Origin: Dastarcus helophoroides | Lineage: Eukaryota > Arthropoda > Insecta > Coleoptera > Bothrideridae | Length of the DNA stretch: 64,000 nucleotides | Direction of reading: 5' to 3' | Assembly: GCA_028583605.1 (NCBI GenBank) | Contig: CM053327.1 | Span: forward strand, 37,828,126 to 37,892,125 | Part shown: positions 34,641-46,002 of the stretch, in pieces | Numbering within the stretch: the stretch's first letter is position 1 | Layout of the letters: every line of letters starts with the position of its first letter | Translations under genes and position numbers: made by a program | Notes under the pieces: generated by a model | Databases searched by the model: none | What the model saw: the letters and a program-made list of their open reading frames with translations, nothing else | What the model was told of the DNA's origin: nothing

Positions 34641-35012
34641 AAAGGGTAAAAATCTTCAGTCAACATTTTCTAGAAAGTCCAAATTTTCTAAGTAGTATAG
34701 AAAGAGAGGGGAACATTTCGCTTGCCACAACTATTTAATTTTTGCACCCTCATCAACCACCATAGAAAACTTAAAAACGCTACTTTCGGGGCAAAGATGG
34801 CAGAGCAGAAAGCTACACTTAAACGCAGCTGTCAAGGTGACAGCGCGCTAAATTCAAATTTGAATTTAAATACCACAATTATTTAAAGGTAAATTTATCA
34901 AATGGAAAATTTACATATACATGAAAATTCCACTTAATTTATTTAAAAACAAGTTGCATTTCATTGCTTTACAGATAAAATTGATCGAATTTTGACCACC
35001 ATTTTAAGATCA
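34641..35012. other. Non-coding stretch
   Basis: About 370 bp of mixed AT-rich DNA between two hairpin-repeat copies. It has no frame or repeat of its own that I can support. Confidence 0.4.
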
Positions 35013-35330
35013 TGTTGTAATAAAAATTGAAATACAAATCTTGTTCCCTGAAAGCAAGAAAGATTAACAAACACAACAAAGTTTGGTCTATGCGTTTCGA
35101 CAGCCAAGCTATCATATTCAGAGAGACACTCTCTCTGAAGATGGAAGATACAGAGAGATACTCTTTGAAGAGGACAGCTTGGCTGTCGAAACGTATCTCT
35201 CTGAGAATGACAGCTTGACTGTTGAAACGTATTAGAGCAACCTTTGTTATGTTTTTTAATCTGTCTTGGTTTCAGGGGACAAGATTTGTATTTCAATTTT
35301 TGTAGATAACCAAGGACCAATCCACCAAAA
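35013..35330. repeat. Hairpin repeat, inverted-arm copy
   Basis: Left arm (AAATTGAAATACAAATCTTG ... TTTCGACAGCCAAGCTATCA) and right arm (GACAGCTTGGCTGTCGAAAC ... AAGATTTGTATTTCAATTTT) are inverted, with a loop of repeated CAGAGAGATACTCT. Frames here, including the 139-codon minus frame, derive from the hairpin. Confidence 0.75.
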
Positions 35331-35399
35331 AACAAAATGTCTTGATACGACGAATAACAGATTTTTTTGTTTAGTATCAAATTAAACCTATTTTAATTA

Positions 35400-36122
35400 G
35401 ACGCAAATTATTACGAATTTTAATGAACGACATATAGCGACAGCTGCAACTAACGTCAGATCATATCTTATCCGAGGCGCGATTTTTTTCGCCGCAAATA
35501 GCGCCCGCGATCGAATTAATGAACTATTCGACGGCGTTTATCACCGCGGTGCCTCACTTTATCTGCCATATTGCGAATACGAATGATTAACTAAACGGAA
35601 TTAATAGAGATATCGGCCGTAATTCAGCCGAATGAACGACATAGTCTAATCAAAACAACATCTATCCGGGGCGAAGTCCGGAGGCGCCCTTTTCAGTCCT
35701 TAATGAGGAACGGTCCAATAAATTAGATAACGCACGAAATGTGCCTCGATTACGTTTGTTTTGAAGTGAACGGACGTCGAAATTCTGTAAATGCTCCAGG
35801 GAGCAAATCGATTTAATCCTCAGAAGAAATATTTATATTTTAATGCGTAAGAGAGTGCGCGTCTTTATTAGCTATGTTACGGGCCGACATTCGTTCTCAA
35901 AGAAAGCAATCAATTTGTTAATGGTTATTCCTGGGACTCATTTTGTTAGGTTTCATCCGCCCAAGCTCCCCGAGGCAAAATACTACTTCATTATTTGTTT
36001 TCATATTTTATACATATCGATTTTTTGTACAATGTTTTATTTCTGTAGACGCGATTTCAATGCAGAGATGTACAGCAGTTGTGCCCAAGCTGTGCATTAT
36101 CTAGCCCGTTATCTTGCACTTT
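35400..36122. other. Unique-looking, GC-richer non-coding stretch
   Basis: Contains CpG-bearing runs such as GGCGCGATTTTTTTCGCCGC, TTATCACCGCGGTGCC and GGGGCGAAGTCCGGAGGCGC, unlike the surrounding repeats, and no transposon ends. The 93-codon frame at 35843-36124 has no domain. Possibly regulatory DNA; this is a guess from composition. Confidence 0.35.
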
Positions 36123-36130
36123 GATATGAC

Positions 36131-36522
36131 TAGGGATGCAACGATATATCAGTTGACCGATATCGCTTGCCCGATATTATCGATAATATCGAAGCAAAAA
36201 TATCGATATTTGTATCGATATTATAACATCGTCGATATGATATTATCGATATTGCTCGATAGCCGATATCAATTGTCCAATCGTCGCCAATGATGAACAA
36301 CAATATGGAGATCGAGAACCTTTTTTTTTAGGTCACAAAAATAATATGCCTGAAATACTTAGAAATTTCTAAGAGTGGAAACCGTTTACAATTTTTTTTG
36401 TTAATTTCCATAATATTGATTATCGATAACAAAATGTTCGATATTATCGATTATCGATATTTGTCTGCTGTCAATATTTATATCGATATTTTTATCGATA
36501 TTAAAATTATCTTGCATCCCTA
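36131..36522. mobile_element. Short hAT-type MITE with perfect 8-bp duplication
   Basis: Ends TAGGGATGCAA and TTGCATCCCTA are exact inverses, and the 8-bp duplication GATATGAC is perfect (36123-36130 and 36523-36530). The interior is rich in ATATCGATATT-type palindromes. At 392 bp it has no coding capacity. Confidence 0.92.
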
Positions 36523-36849
36523 GATATGACGATTCAAATAATTAAATTACAATTTGGCACCTAAGCTTCTCTCGTTTCTCGCTCCCTCTTAGCTTGCACA
36601 AAACTTCGTCTTGTTTTACACTTTCAAGGTTTATTAGAATGTTAGGAGCAGATCATTATGTGCTTCCATCTAAACTTGGGAAGCATTCGGAACATCTAAC
36701 AAATTACACATCAGTATAAAGGAAGAAAAGTTCGTCGTATTCGTATTAGAATATAGTCGAAGAACTTTTAATTAACCCATGCAATCCCGACCTCTCTTAA
36801 TTAAGAGACTTTTGCCGACTTCTACAGATGCATTAATTTGTAGTAGAAT
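36523..36849. other. Non-coding stretch
   Basis: About 330 bp of AT-rich DNA with no gene or repeat that I recognise. Confidence 0.4.
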
Positions 36850-37850
36850 TAAAAATATGTGATCAGCGACTGGGAGTCGTACCCAGGACCGTCACGTTAC
36901 GCGGGTCAGTCTCCTAACCACGGAGCCACCACTACTCTCAACTCTACTTTATTCCCTTCACATAATGAACTCTCGATATCTGCTGTCTGCTACAGCTCGG
37001 CCATTCCTGACAACACAACCGTCCTCGGCTGTCGGCCATAATCCGACATCTCGGTAAACATAATACATAATCATAAATGCTATGCTGTCAGGTGGATCCC
37101 TAATCTCACTTCTGAAACTATAGTAGAGTTAAAAATATGCGATCAGCGACTGGGAGTCGAACCCAGGACCGTCACGTTATAACCCAGACTCCTAACCACG
37201 GAGCCATCGCCACCACTACTCTCAAACTCTACTCATTCACTTCACATAACGTACTCTCGATATCTGCTCTCTGCTACAGCTCGGCCATTCCTGAAAATTC
37301 AGCCGTCCTCGGCTGTCGACCATAATCCGACACCTCGGTAAACATAATACATAATCATAAATGCTGTGCTGTCAGGTGGATCCCTAATCTCACCTCTGAA
37401 GCTGTAGTAGAGGTAAAAATATGCGATCAGCGACTGGGAGTCGAACCCAGGACCGTCACGTTACAGCCCAGACTCCTAACCACGGAGCCATCGGTATCAC
37501 TACTCTCAAACTCTACTCATTCACTTCACATAACGTACTCTCGATATCTGCTGTCTGCTACAGCTCGGCCATTCCTGACAACACAGGAGTCCTCGGCTGT
37601 CGGCCATAATCCGACACCTCGGTAAACATAATACATAATCATACATGCTGTGCTGTCAGGTGGATCCCTAATCTCACCTCTGAAGCTGTAGTAGAGTTAA
37701 AAATATGCGATCAGCGACTGGGATTCGAACCCAGGACCGTCACGTTACAGCCCAAACTCCTAACCACGGAGCCACCGCCACCACTACTCTCAACTTTACT
37801 TATTCCCTTCACATAACAAACTCTCGATATCTGTTGTCTGCTACAAGTTC
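36850..37850 (-). repeat. Tandem tRNA-like units, period 280-284 bp
   Basis: AAAAATATGNGATCAGCGAC starts at 36851, 37131, 37415 and 37699, giving periods of 280, 284 and 284 and a partial fourth unit. On the minus strand each has a tRNA-like head: A-box-like TGGCTCCGTGGTTAGGA and B-box GGTTCGACTCC within a clean 5-bp T-stem (CTGGG/CCCAG). In unit 2 GCGAT at the 5' side can pair with ATCGC at the 3' side. The anticodon arm is irregular (CTGTAACGTGACGGTC). The ~200-bp tail carries CTCTCGATATCTGCTGTCTG. It looks like a tRNA-derived SINE that became a minisatellite. Confidence 0.8.
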
Positions 37851-38484
37851 ATTATTTTGTTCATCACAACAAAAGTAATTTTTTATTGTTTGGTTCAATC
37901 CAACGACGGATACGAGATTGTACTACTCCAACGCAATTGAGCTTTGAACTGAAATATTCTACTTTTTTCCTAAAATACCAACTTTGAAACTCAAAATTTA
38001 TAGAACAAATTCGAAATATCCAAACTTTAACCTAGATTTTTAGAGAACCTTGAATTTAACGTAGAAAATTTATAAAATATAGATATTTTAAATCACACAA
38101 AAATGTTTTAAAACAATTGAAATTTCAGTGGAATCTCGAGGGGGCAATTTTAAGACAAAAATTTGAGAAATAGGTCAGAAATTAATCTGATGAGAAAAGT
38201 CGAAATTTTGAGAAAATGAATTGAAAAATTCTACAAAAAAACAAGACGTTTTCACTTGGAAGTTCTACCAAAATTAAATTTTCAAGTAATGGTCCGAATT
38301 TAAACTAGTCGAAGTTTCAAAAAAGAAATTAAAAACGGTAACGAATTCCAATTTTGCTCAAAACGGAACTTAAGTAAAAATTTTGGGAACTAAACTCAAA
38401 ACTGGGATGACTTTGTAAATCTACAATTAACACTGTAGCATTGGAAACAGTGGAGTGGAGAGCCTAATACGCCGTGATTGGCTC
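37851..38484. other. AT-rich stretch grading into satellite-like DNA
   Basis: AAATTTTGAGAAA-type sequence from about 37950, with a short non-repetitive part at 38400-38484. No gene seen. Confidence 0.4.
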
Positions 38485-38727
38485 GCGACGTTAAGCTTGT
38501 CATATTTCAAAAATATGGCAGATGTCAAGGATTTAGCGAAAAAGGTTTTTCAATGCGTTTTTTCTTTCATGCACATTTGACGCAATTTAATGTTAAAAAA
38601 ATTATAAATATCTTCCTAATAATTGCTCCAATTGCTGGCTTTCTGTAACTTTCTAACAATAATTTACCATACCCAACCATATCCAATTGACAGAATTTTG
38701 AAATATGTATGACAAGCTAAGCGTCGC
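38485..38727. mobile_element. Probable MITE with GCGACG..TAAGCTTGTCAT ends
   Basis: Left GCGACGTTAAGCTTGTCATA and right TATGACAAGCTAAGCGTCGC are inverted. It interrupts AAATTTCGA-type satellite. No target duplication could be settled, so boundaries are approximate. Confidence 0.55.
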
Positions 38728-38759
38728 TGCCAGTGACAGTCGTGATTTTGAAGAAAGTC

Positions 38760-41610
38760 TTAATTTTCAAAAAATTCGACTTTTTCAAGAACAAAATTAA
38801 CAATCAAGTTAACATTTCGCAAAAAAGGTCGAAATTTTGGAAAAATTCGAATTTTCGATATAGAAAACCCGAAATTTTCAAAAAGTCTACATTTTGAGAG
38901 AAATCAAAAATAGGTTACGTTTTCAAGAAAAGTAGAACCGAAAAAAAAACTGAATTTACAAATAAGCCAAAATTTCGGAAAAAACTGGAAATTTCGAAAA
39001 AAGTCGAAATTTTTAAAATTCATATTTTAAAAGTAATCGAAATTTTGAAAAGTAATATTTTTAAAATGAGAGAATAAGTCGAAATTTGGGAAAAATTCGA
39101 AATTTTGGAAAAAGTCGAATTTTCGATAAAAAAAACGACATTTTTAAAACACTCTACAATTTGGAAGAAGTCCAAATTTTCAATAGTTTACGTTTCCAAG
39201 AAAAGTAGAATTGAAAAATGAAGCAAAATTTACAAAGAAACCAAAATTTCGAAAAAAGTCGAAATTTTTAAAATTCATATTTTAAAAGTAATCGAAATTT
39301 TGAAAAGTAATATTTTTAAAATGAGAGAATAAGTCAAAATTTGGGAAAAATTCGAAATTTTGGAAAAAGTCGAATTTTCTATAAAAAAAAACGAAATTTT
39401 TTAAACACTACAATTTGGAAGAAGTCCAAATTCTCAATAGTTTACGTTTCCAAGAAAAGTAGAATTGAAAAATGAAGCAAAATTTACAAATAAACCAAAA
39501 TTTCGGAAAAATCCGGAAATTTTGAAAAAACGAAGCTAATTTAAAAAAAACCAAAATTTCGAAAAAAGTCGAAATTTTTAAAATTTTAATTATTATTTTG
39601 AAAAAGTTTCATTTTTGAACCAAATTAACAGTAAAGTCAATATTTCGAAAAAAAGTCGAAATTTTGGAAAAATTCGAATTTTCGATATAGAAAAATCGAA
39701 ATTTTCAAAAAGTCTACATTGTGAGAGAAGTGAAAAATATTTTACGTTTTCAAGCAAAGTAGAACTGAAAAAAATAAGCCAAAATTTCGGAAAAAAATGG
39801 AAATTTCAAAGAGTCGAAATTTTTAAAATTAAAATTTTAAAAATAATCGAAACTTTGGAAAAGTTTTATTTTTGAACCAAATTAACAGTAAAGTCAATAT
39901 TTCGAAAAAAAGTCGAAATTTTGGAAAAAGTCGGATTTTCGATATAGAAAAATCGAAATTTTCAAAAAGTCTACATTGTGAGAGAAGTCAAAAATATTTT
40001 ACCTTTTCAAGCAAAGTAGAACTGAAAAAAAATAAGCCAAAATTTCGGAAAAAACTGGAAATGTCGAAAAGAGTCGAAATTTTTAAAATTAAAATTTTAA
40101 AAATAATCAAAACTTTGGAAAAGTTTTATTTTTGAACCAAATTAACAGTAAAGTCAATATTTCGAAAAAAAGTCGAAATTTTGGAAAAAGTCGAATTTTT
40201 AATATAAAAAATCGAAAATTTCAAACAAAGTCTACATTTTGAGAGAAGTCAAAAATAGTTTACGTTTTCAAGAAAAGTAGAACTCAAAAAAAAACAAAAT
40301 TTACAAATAAGCCAAAATTTCGGAAAAAACTGAAAATTTCAAAAAAAATCGACATTTTTAAAATTGAAATTTTAAAAATAATCGAAATTCTGAAAAGTAT
40401 TATTTTAAAACAAGAACATAAGTCGAAATCTGGGAAATGGTCGAAATTTTGAAAAAAGGCGACATTTTTAAAATTAAAATTTTAAAAATATTCGAAATTT
40501 TGAAAAGTATTATTTTTAAAATGAGAGAATAAGTCGACATTTTTGGGAAAAAGTCGAAATTTTTGAAAAAGTAGAAATTTTGGAAAAAGTCGAATTTTCC
40601 ATATAAAAAAAACGAAATTTTTAAAACACTACATTTTGAAAGAAGTCCAAATTTTCAATAGCTTACATTTCCAAGAAAAATAGAATTAAAAAAAGAAACG
40701 AAATTTACAAAGAAACCAAAATTTCGGAAAAAAACCGGAGATTTCGAAAAGAGTCGAAATTTTCTAACTTAAAATTTTGAAAAAGTTTTATTATTGAACC
40801 AAAAACAGTAAAATCAATATTTGAAAAAAAAGTCGAAATTTTGGAAAAAGCCGAATTTTCAATATAAAAAATCGAAATTTTCAAAAAAAGTCTACATTTT
40901 GAGAGAAGTCAAAAATAGTTTACGTTTTCAAGAAAAGTAGAACTCAAAAAAAAAACAAAATTCACAAATAAGCCAAAATTTCGAAAAAAACTGGAAATTT
41001 CGAAAAAAGTCGACATTTTTAAAATTAAAATTTTAAACATAATCGAAATTCTGAAAAGTATTATTTTTAAAACAAAGAAATAAGTCGAAATCTCGGAAAT
41101 AGTCAAAATTTTGAAAAAAAGGCGACATTTGTAAAATTCAAATTTTAAAAATAATCGAAATTTTGAAAAGTATTATTTTTAAAATGAGACAATAAGTCGA
41201 AATTTGGAATTTTCGATGTGAAGAAATTGAAATTTTCCAAAAAATCTACACTTTCAAAGAAGTCAAATTTTCAATAGTTTACATTTTCAAGAAAAGTAGA
41301 ATTGAAAAATATTAAAATTTACAAATAAGTCAATCTTCAAATTTACAAATAAGCTAAAAACTGGAAATTTCGAAAAAATTGAAATCTTTAAACTCAAAAT
41401 TTTAAAAATAATCGAAATTTTAAAGTATTATTTTTGAAATGAAAAAAAGTTAAAACCTTAATAGAAGCATAAATTTTGAAAAGTGAAAAATTTTAAATAT
41501 CAAAATTTTCAAATAAAGTCGATTCTTGAATTGATATTTTCAAATGTTGAAATTTTCAGAGAGTTAGAATTTTGAAAAAAACTTAATTTTTTTTAAAAGT
41601 TTAGAATTTT
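38760..41610. repeat. AAATTTCGA-type satellite with ~255-bp period
   Basis: Strongly A-rich on this strand. AACCAAATTAACAGTAAAGT recurs at about 39618, 39874 and 40136 (spacing about 256-262), and AAAAGTAGAA..TGAAAAA blocks recur throughout. Frames here, such as the paired 86- and 87-codon frames at 39615 and 39872 starting MNQINSKVNISKKSRNFG, are copies of one repeat unit and not genes. Confidence 0.8.
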
Positions 41611-41616
41611 CAAAAA

Positions 41617-42300
41617 TTGAAATAAAGAACTTGTCCCCTGAAACCGAGAAAGATTAAAAACACAACAAACGTTGCTCTAACGCGTTTCGACAGCCAAGGT
41701 GTCATCTCCAGAGAACGTTTGTTGTGTTTTTTAATCTTTCTTGGTTTCAGGGGACAAGTTCTTTATTTCAAATTTTGAAGATAACCAAGGACCAATCCGT
41801 TCCACCAAAAAATGGTGGTTTATTTGAAAATGTTGACTTTCTTTCAATATACTTTCTTTCCAAATTTGAAATTTTTACTTTTTTTTTAATTTCTATTTTA
41901 AAATGTTATTCTTGATCTCTTTATTTCAAATTTTGACGATAACCAAGGACCAGTCCGTTCTACCAAAAAATAGAATTTTCAAGAATAAAATTTTAAAATA
42001 GAAATTTAGAAAAAAAAAACGTAAAAATTTCAAATTTGGAAAGAAAGTATATTGAAAGAAAGTCAACATTTTCAATTAAACCACCATTCTTTGGTGGAAG
42101 GAATTGGTCCTTGGTTATCTTCAAAAATTGAAATACAGAATTGGCCTCCTGAAACCAAGAAATATTAAAAAACATAACAAACGTTGCTCTAACGCGTTCT
42201 CTCTGAAGATCACAGCTTGGCTGTCGAAACGCGTTAGAGCAACGTTTGTTGTGTTTTTTCATCTTTCTTGGTTTCAGGGGGCAAGTTCTGTATTTCAAAT
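41617..42300. repeat. Nested hairpin repeats
   Basis: Two small hairpins of the GACAGCCAAG family (41617-41760 and about 42115-42300) flank a larger inverted pair. In that pair 41727-41917 (TTTCTTGGTTTCAGGGGACA, GAAAATGTTGACTTTCTTTC) is the inverse of about 41975-42170. The whole block could fold into one long stem. It sits at the edge of the AAATTTCGA satellite. Confidence 0.75.
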
Positions 42301-42690
42301 CACCATTAAAAAAATAGGGAAAATGTTAAAAAAGCAATGTCGAATTTTTCGAAAAATGTCAACGATTTTTAATTTTTTTATAAATAAATCGAAATTTTGA
42401 GACGTCAAATTAATCCAAGGGACCGAAATTTCAAACAATGTACCAACGTTGTAAGTTAAATCCATAAACGTCAAAATTTCAAGATTGAAGTCGAAATTCC
42501 AAGATTTAAGTCGAAATTTCGAGTAAAAAGTCAAAATTTTGAGTAAAAAGTCCAAATTTTGAGTAAATAGTCGAAATTTCGAGATTAAAGTTGAAATTTC
42601 GAAATTAAAGTTGAAATTTCGAAAGGAAAGTCGAAATTTTAACTCTAAATTCGAAACTTCTATTTTTTTGTTTGTAAATTGATTTTTTTT
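42301..42690. repeat. Satellite tail, AAGTCGAAATTTCGAG type
   Basis: Short-period repeat (about 20-24 bp) of AAAGTCGAAATTTCGAG variants between 42470 and 42655. Same style as the adjacent satellite; no gene. Confidence 0.65.
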
Positions 42691-43048
42691 TACGCCTTTG
42701 TACTTTCTAGACGCATTTTGGTCAAATTTATATACATGGCCAATATAGGAAGTGCAATTCTTCTATAATCTCTGGTTTCGAATTATCAGAGCCTTTTTCT
42801 ACTTTGTTTAATTGATTCGTTGTATAAAATTCATAAACAGAATAAAATAAATCGTTTAATTTGATCTGCTGTCGCCGCGTACCGTCCATCGATATTTTCT
42901 TTGGAGGAGATAGCTCCTTAAATCTTTAATACCACATTACCCGCTAGCAAGGTTATAGCAGTTTTTTCACTGGTAGATTCACTCAAATAACTTGCTACTT
43001 TCCTTTTTGCTATTGATAGATGTAACACACAATATTTTCCAGCTACGA
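42691..43048 (+). repeat. Dispersed repeat, copy 2 (inverted relative of 27431-27803)
   Basis: Shares TCTGCTGTCGCCGCGTACCG-like, CCCGCTAGCAAGGTTATAGC and GGTAGATTCACTCAAATAA blocks with copy 1 in opposite orientation. The frame conserved with copy 1 is broken here by at least three stops. Confidence 0.6.
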
Positions 43049-43089
43049 GTTGTCAAAATTTTAAACAATGCACGAAGAAATTTTAAATA

Positions 43090-43353
43090 ATGCACGAAGA
43101 TTTTCATCGTCCTAAATTAAATCCATTGGTCGAACAGAATCAAGAAAATCCGGCAATTATAAATGTAAACCAACCCTTAGCTTATAAAACCACCAATTAC
43201 GAATTCGTTATTCCGGCCCAAGTCAAATTACGGGATGATAAAGCCAACAAAAGGGGGCCAAACGGGGTGGAATCATTACCGGTATCTCGTAAAATGAAAA
43301 CCGTCGGAATAAAATTGAAAAAAAAAGTGAAGGGAAACTTTGGTGACACGTAA
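43090..43353 (+). CDS. Unassigned 87-codon open frame
   Basis: Starts MHEDFHRPKLNPLVEQNQEN and ends KKVKGNFGDT. Its composition is more protein-like than the frames in the repeats (mixed charged and polar residues). It sits just after a dispersed repeat and 135 bp before the first recognised unc-13 exon. It has no motif that I recognise. It does not join in an obvious way to the next exon, which needs a phase-1 donor encoding the residue before VKKA. It may be chance or part of the old repeat. Confidence 0.2.
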   Translation: MHEDFHRPKLNPLVEQNQENPAIINVNQPLAYKTTNYEFVIPAQVKLRDDKANKRGPNGVESLPVSRKMKTVGIKLKKKVKGNFGDT

Positions 43354-43488
43354 ATGGAATATAGGAGCTGAAACTTTAAAATTGTCTTTTTTCACTTGCA
43401 TAATTATCGTGGCGGGGTTACGTCTGGAAACTTCTCTTATTCCAACGTCTTAAAACGTCTTTTCTAATCACCATTTTTTTTGTTTCAG

Positions 43489-43518
43489 TGAAAAAGGCTC
43501 GTTACGTAGGAGCCCAAG
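43489..43518 (+). CDS. unc-13: unc-13 exon (C2A domain, part 1)
   Basis: A 30-bp exon preceded by TTTTTTTGTTTCAG and followed by the donor GTAAGT. Entering with one base already supplied by the previous exon, it reads VKKARYVGAQ and ends one base into an Ala codon. In Munc13/UNC-13 long isoforms this strand follows the N-terminal SLLCVG-like start, so the missing previous exon is very short or lies upstream; I did not find it. UNC-13 primes synaptic vesicles at presynaptic active zones, and the C2A domain of the long form binds the RIM zinc finger or self-associates. The next intron is about 7.1 kb and holds two hAT-type elements and a solo LTR. Confidence 0.85.
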
Positions 43519-43626
43519 GTAAGTTATCAGCCTGCAATGCATGCAAATACACTTTTGGAACAACGACCGATTGGAAATTCAACTGAAAACTTTCGTCGTC
43601 GAAATGTGACTCTGTTGGATTTAAGT

Positions 43627-45259
<1,633 letters not shown>

Positions 45260-45432
45260 ACTTAAGCGCATTTAACGCAAATATTTTTTTTGATCTTTCG
45301 CAGCATCTGACTTCTAAGAGGTTCAATTTTGTGTTGCAATCGAAAAACACTTTTAATTGACCTTCAGCTTAAAGTCAACGTACGTTATTCCCTATTGAAT
45401 AACACTTATTATTATTATTAGATTTAACGTGT

Positions 45433-45761
45433 TGTTGCGTGCTATCGGTTCTAATGATTAACACTTGGTGAATTGTAACCACTTTATTTCAAAACTGAAC
45501 TCGGAACACTACATTTGTAATTCACTAACACTACTTAATTAACTAACTCATTCATTGACTCACCAACTAACTTTTCTGAGGGAAAAGCGATCGCCTTATA
45601 TAGGTCCCGGTTCGGGTTCTAGAAGAATCCAGCAGAAGGCTTTTGGTTTGCCGAAATTTCTGGAGCGCTTATCTGCCATTTGATTTATTATCGCGGCCGC
45701 TTCCCCTTCTTAAATTTTCTTGAAAATTCCCAACTAAACTTTATAATTACTTTCTGTTACA
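45433..45761 (-). mobile_element. Probable solo LTR, copy 1
   Basis: Read on the minus strand: starts TGTAACAGAAAG, has a TATA-like CCTATATAAG (45594-45603), and an AATAAA within GAAATAAAGTGG about 110 bp further on. It ends ...GCACGCAACA. That order (TG, TATA, poly(A) signal, CA) fits an LTR. A related copy is at 54101-54403. Flanking 4-bp sites (GTGT and GTAT) do not match exactly and no internal retrotransposon genes are nearby. The family is not determined. Confidence 0.45.
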
Positions 45762-46002
45762 GTATTTTAAAATGAAGTTTCAAAATTTTCTACGATAGGC
45801 GTGTTTTCATCCGAATAAATTTCCACAAAACGTCGAGTGCATCGATCTTTCTCTCGTGTGGTCTACGCCGATCCCATGTAACTGGAACAGTTTGTCTTGC
45901 AAATTAGCATTCTGTCTGAAACATTCTCTTCTTGATATGTGAATTTTTATGAGTGGATGAACAGAAGCGGATTGCATGAAAATCAACTCTTTATACATAC
46001 AG

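Noticed and set aside
36850..37850. Functional tRNA genes
   Set aside because: B-box and T-stem are good but the anticodon arm does not fold cleanly, and the copies are a minisatellite.
36850..37850. CRISPR-like array
   Set aside because: Whole 284-bp units are repeated, not short repeats with varying spacers, and the setting is an insect genome.
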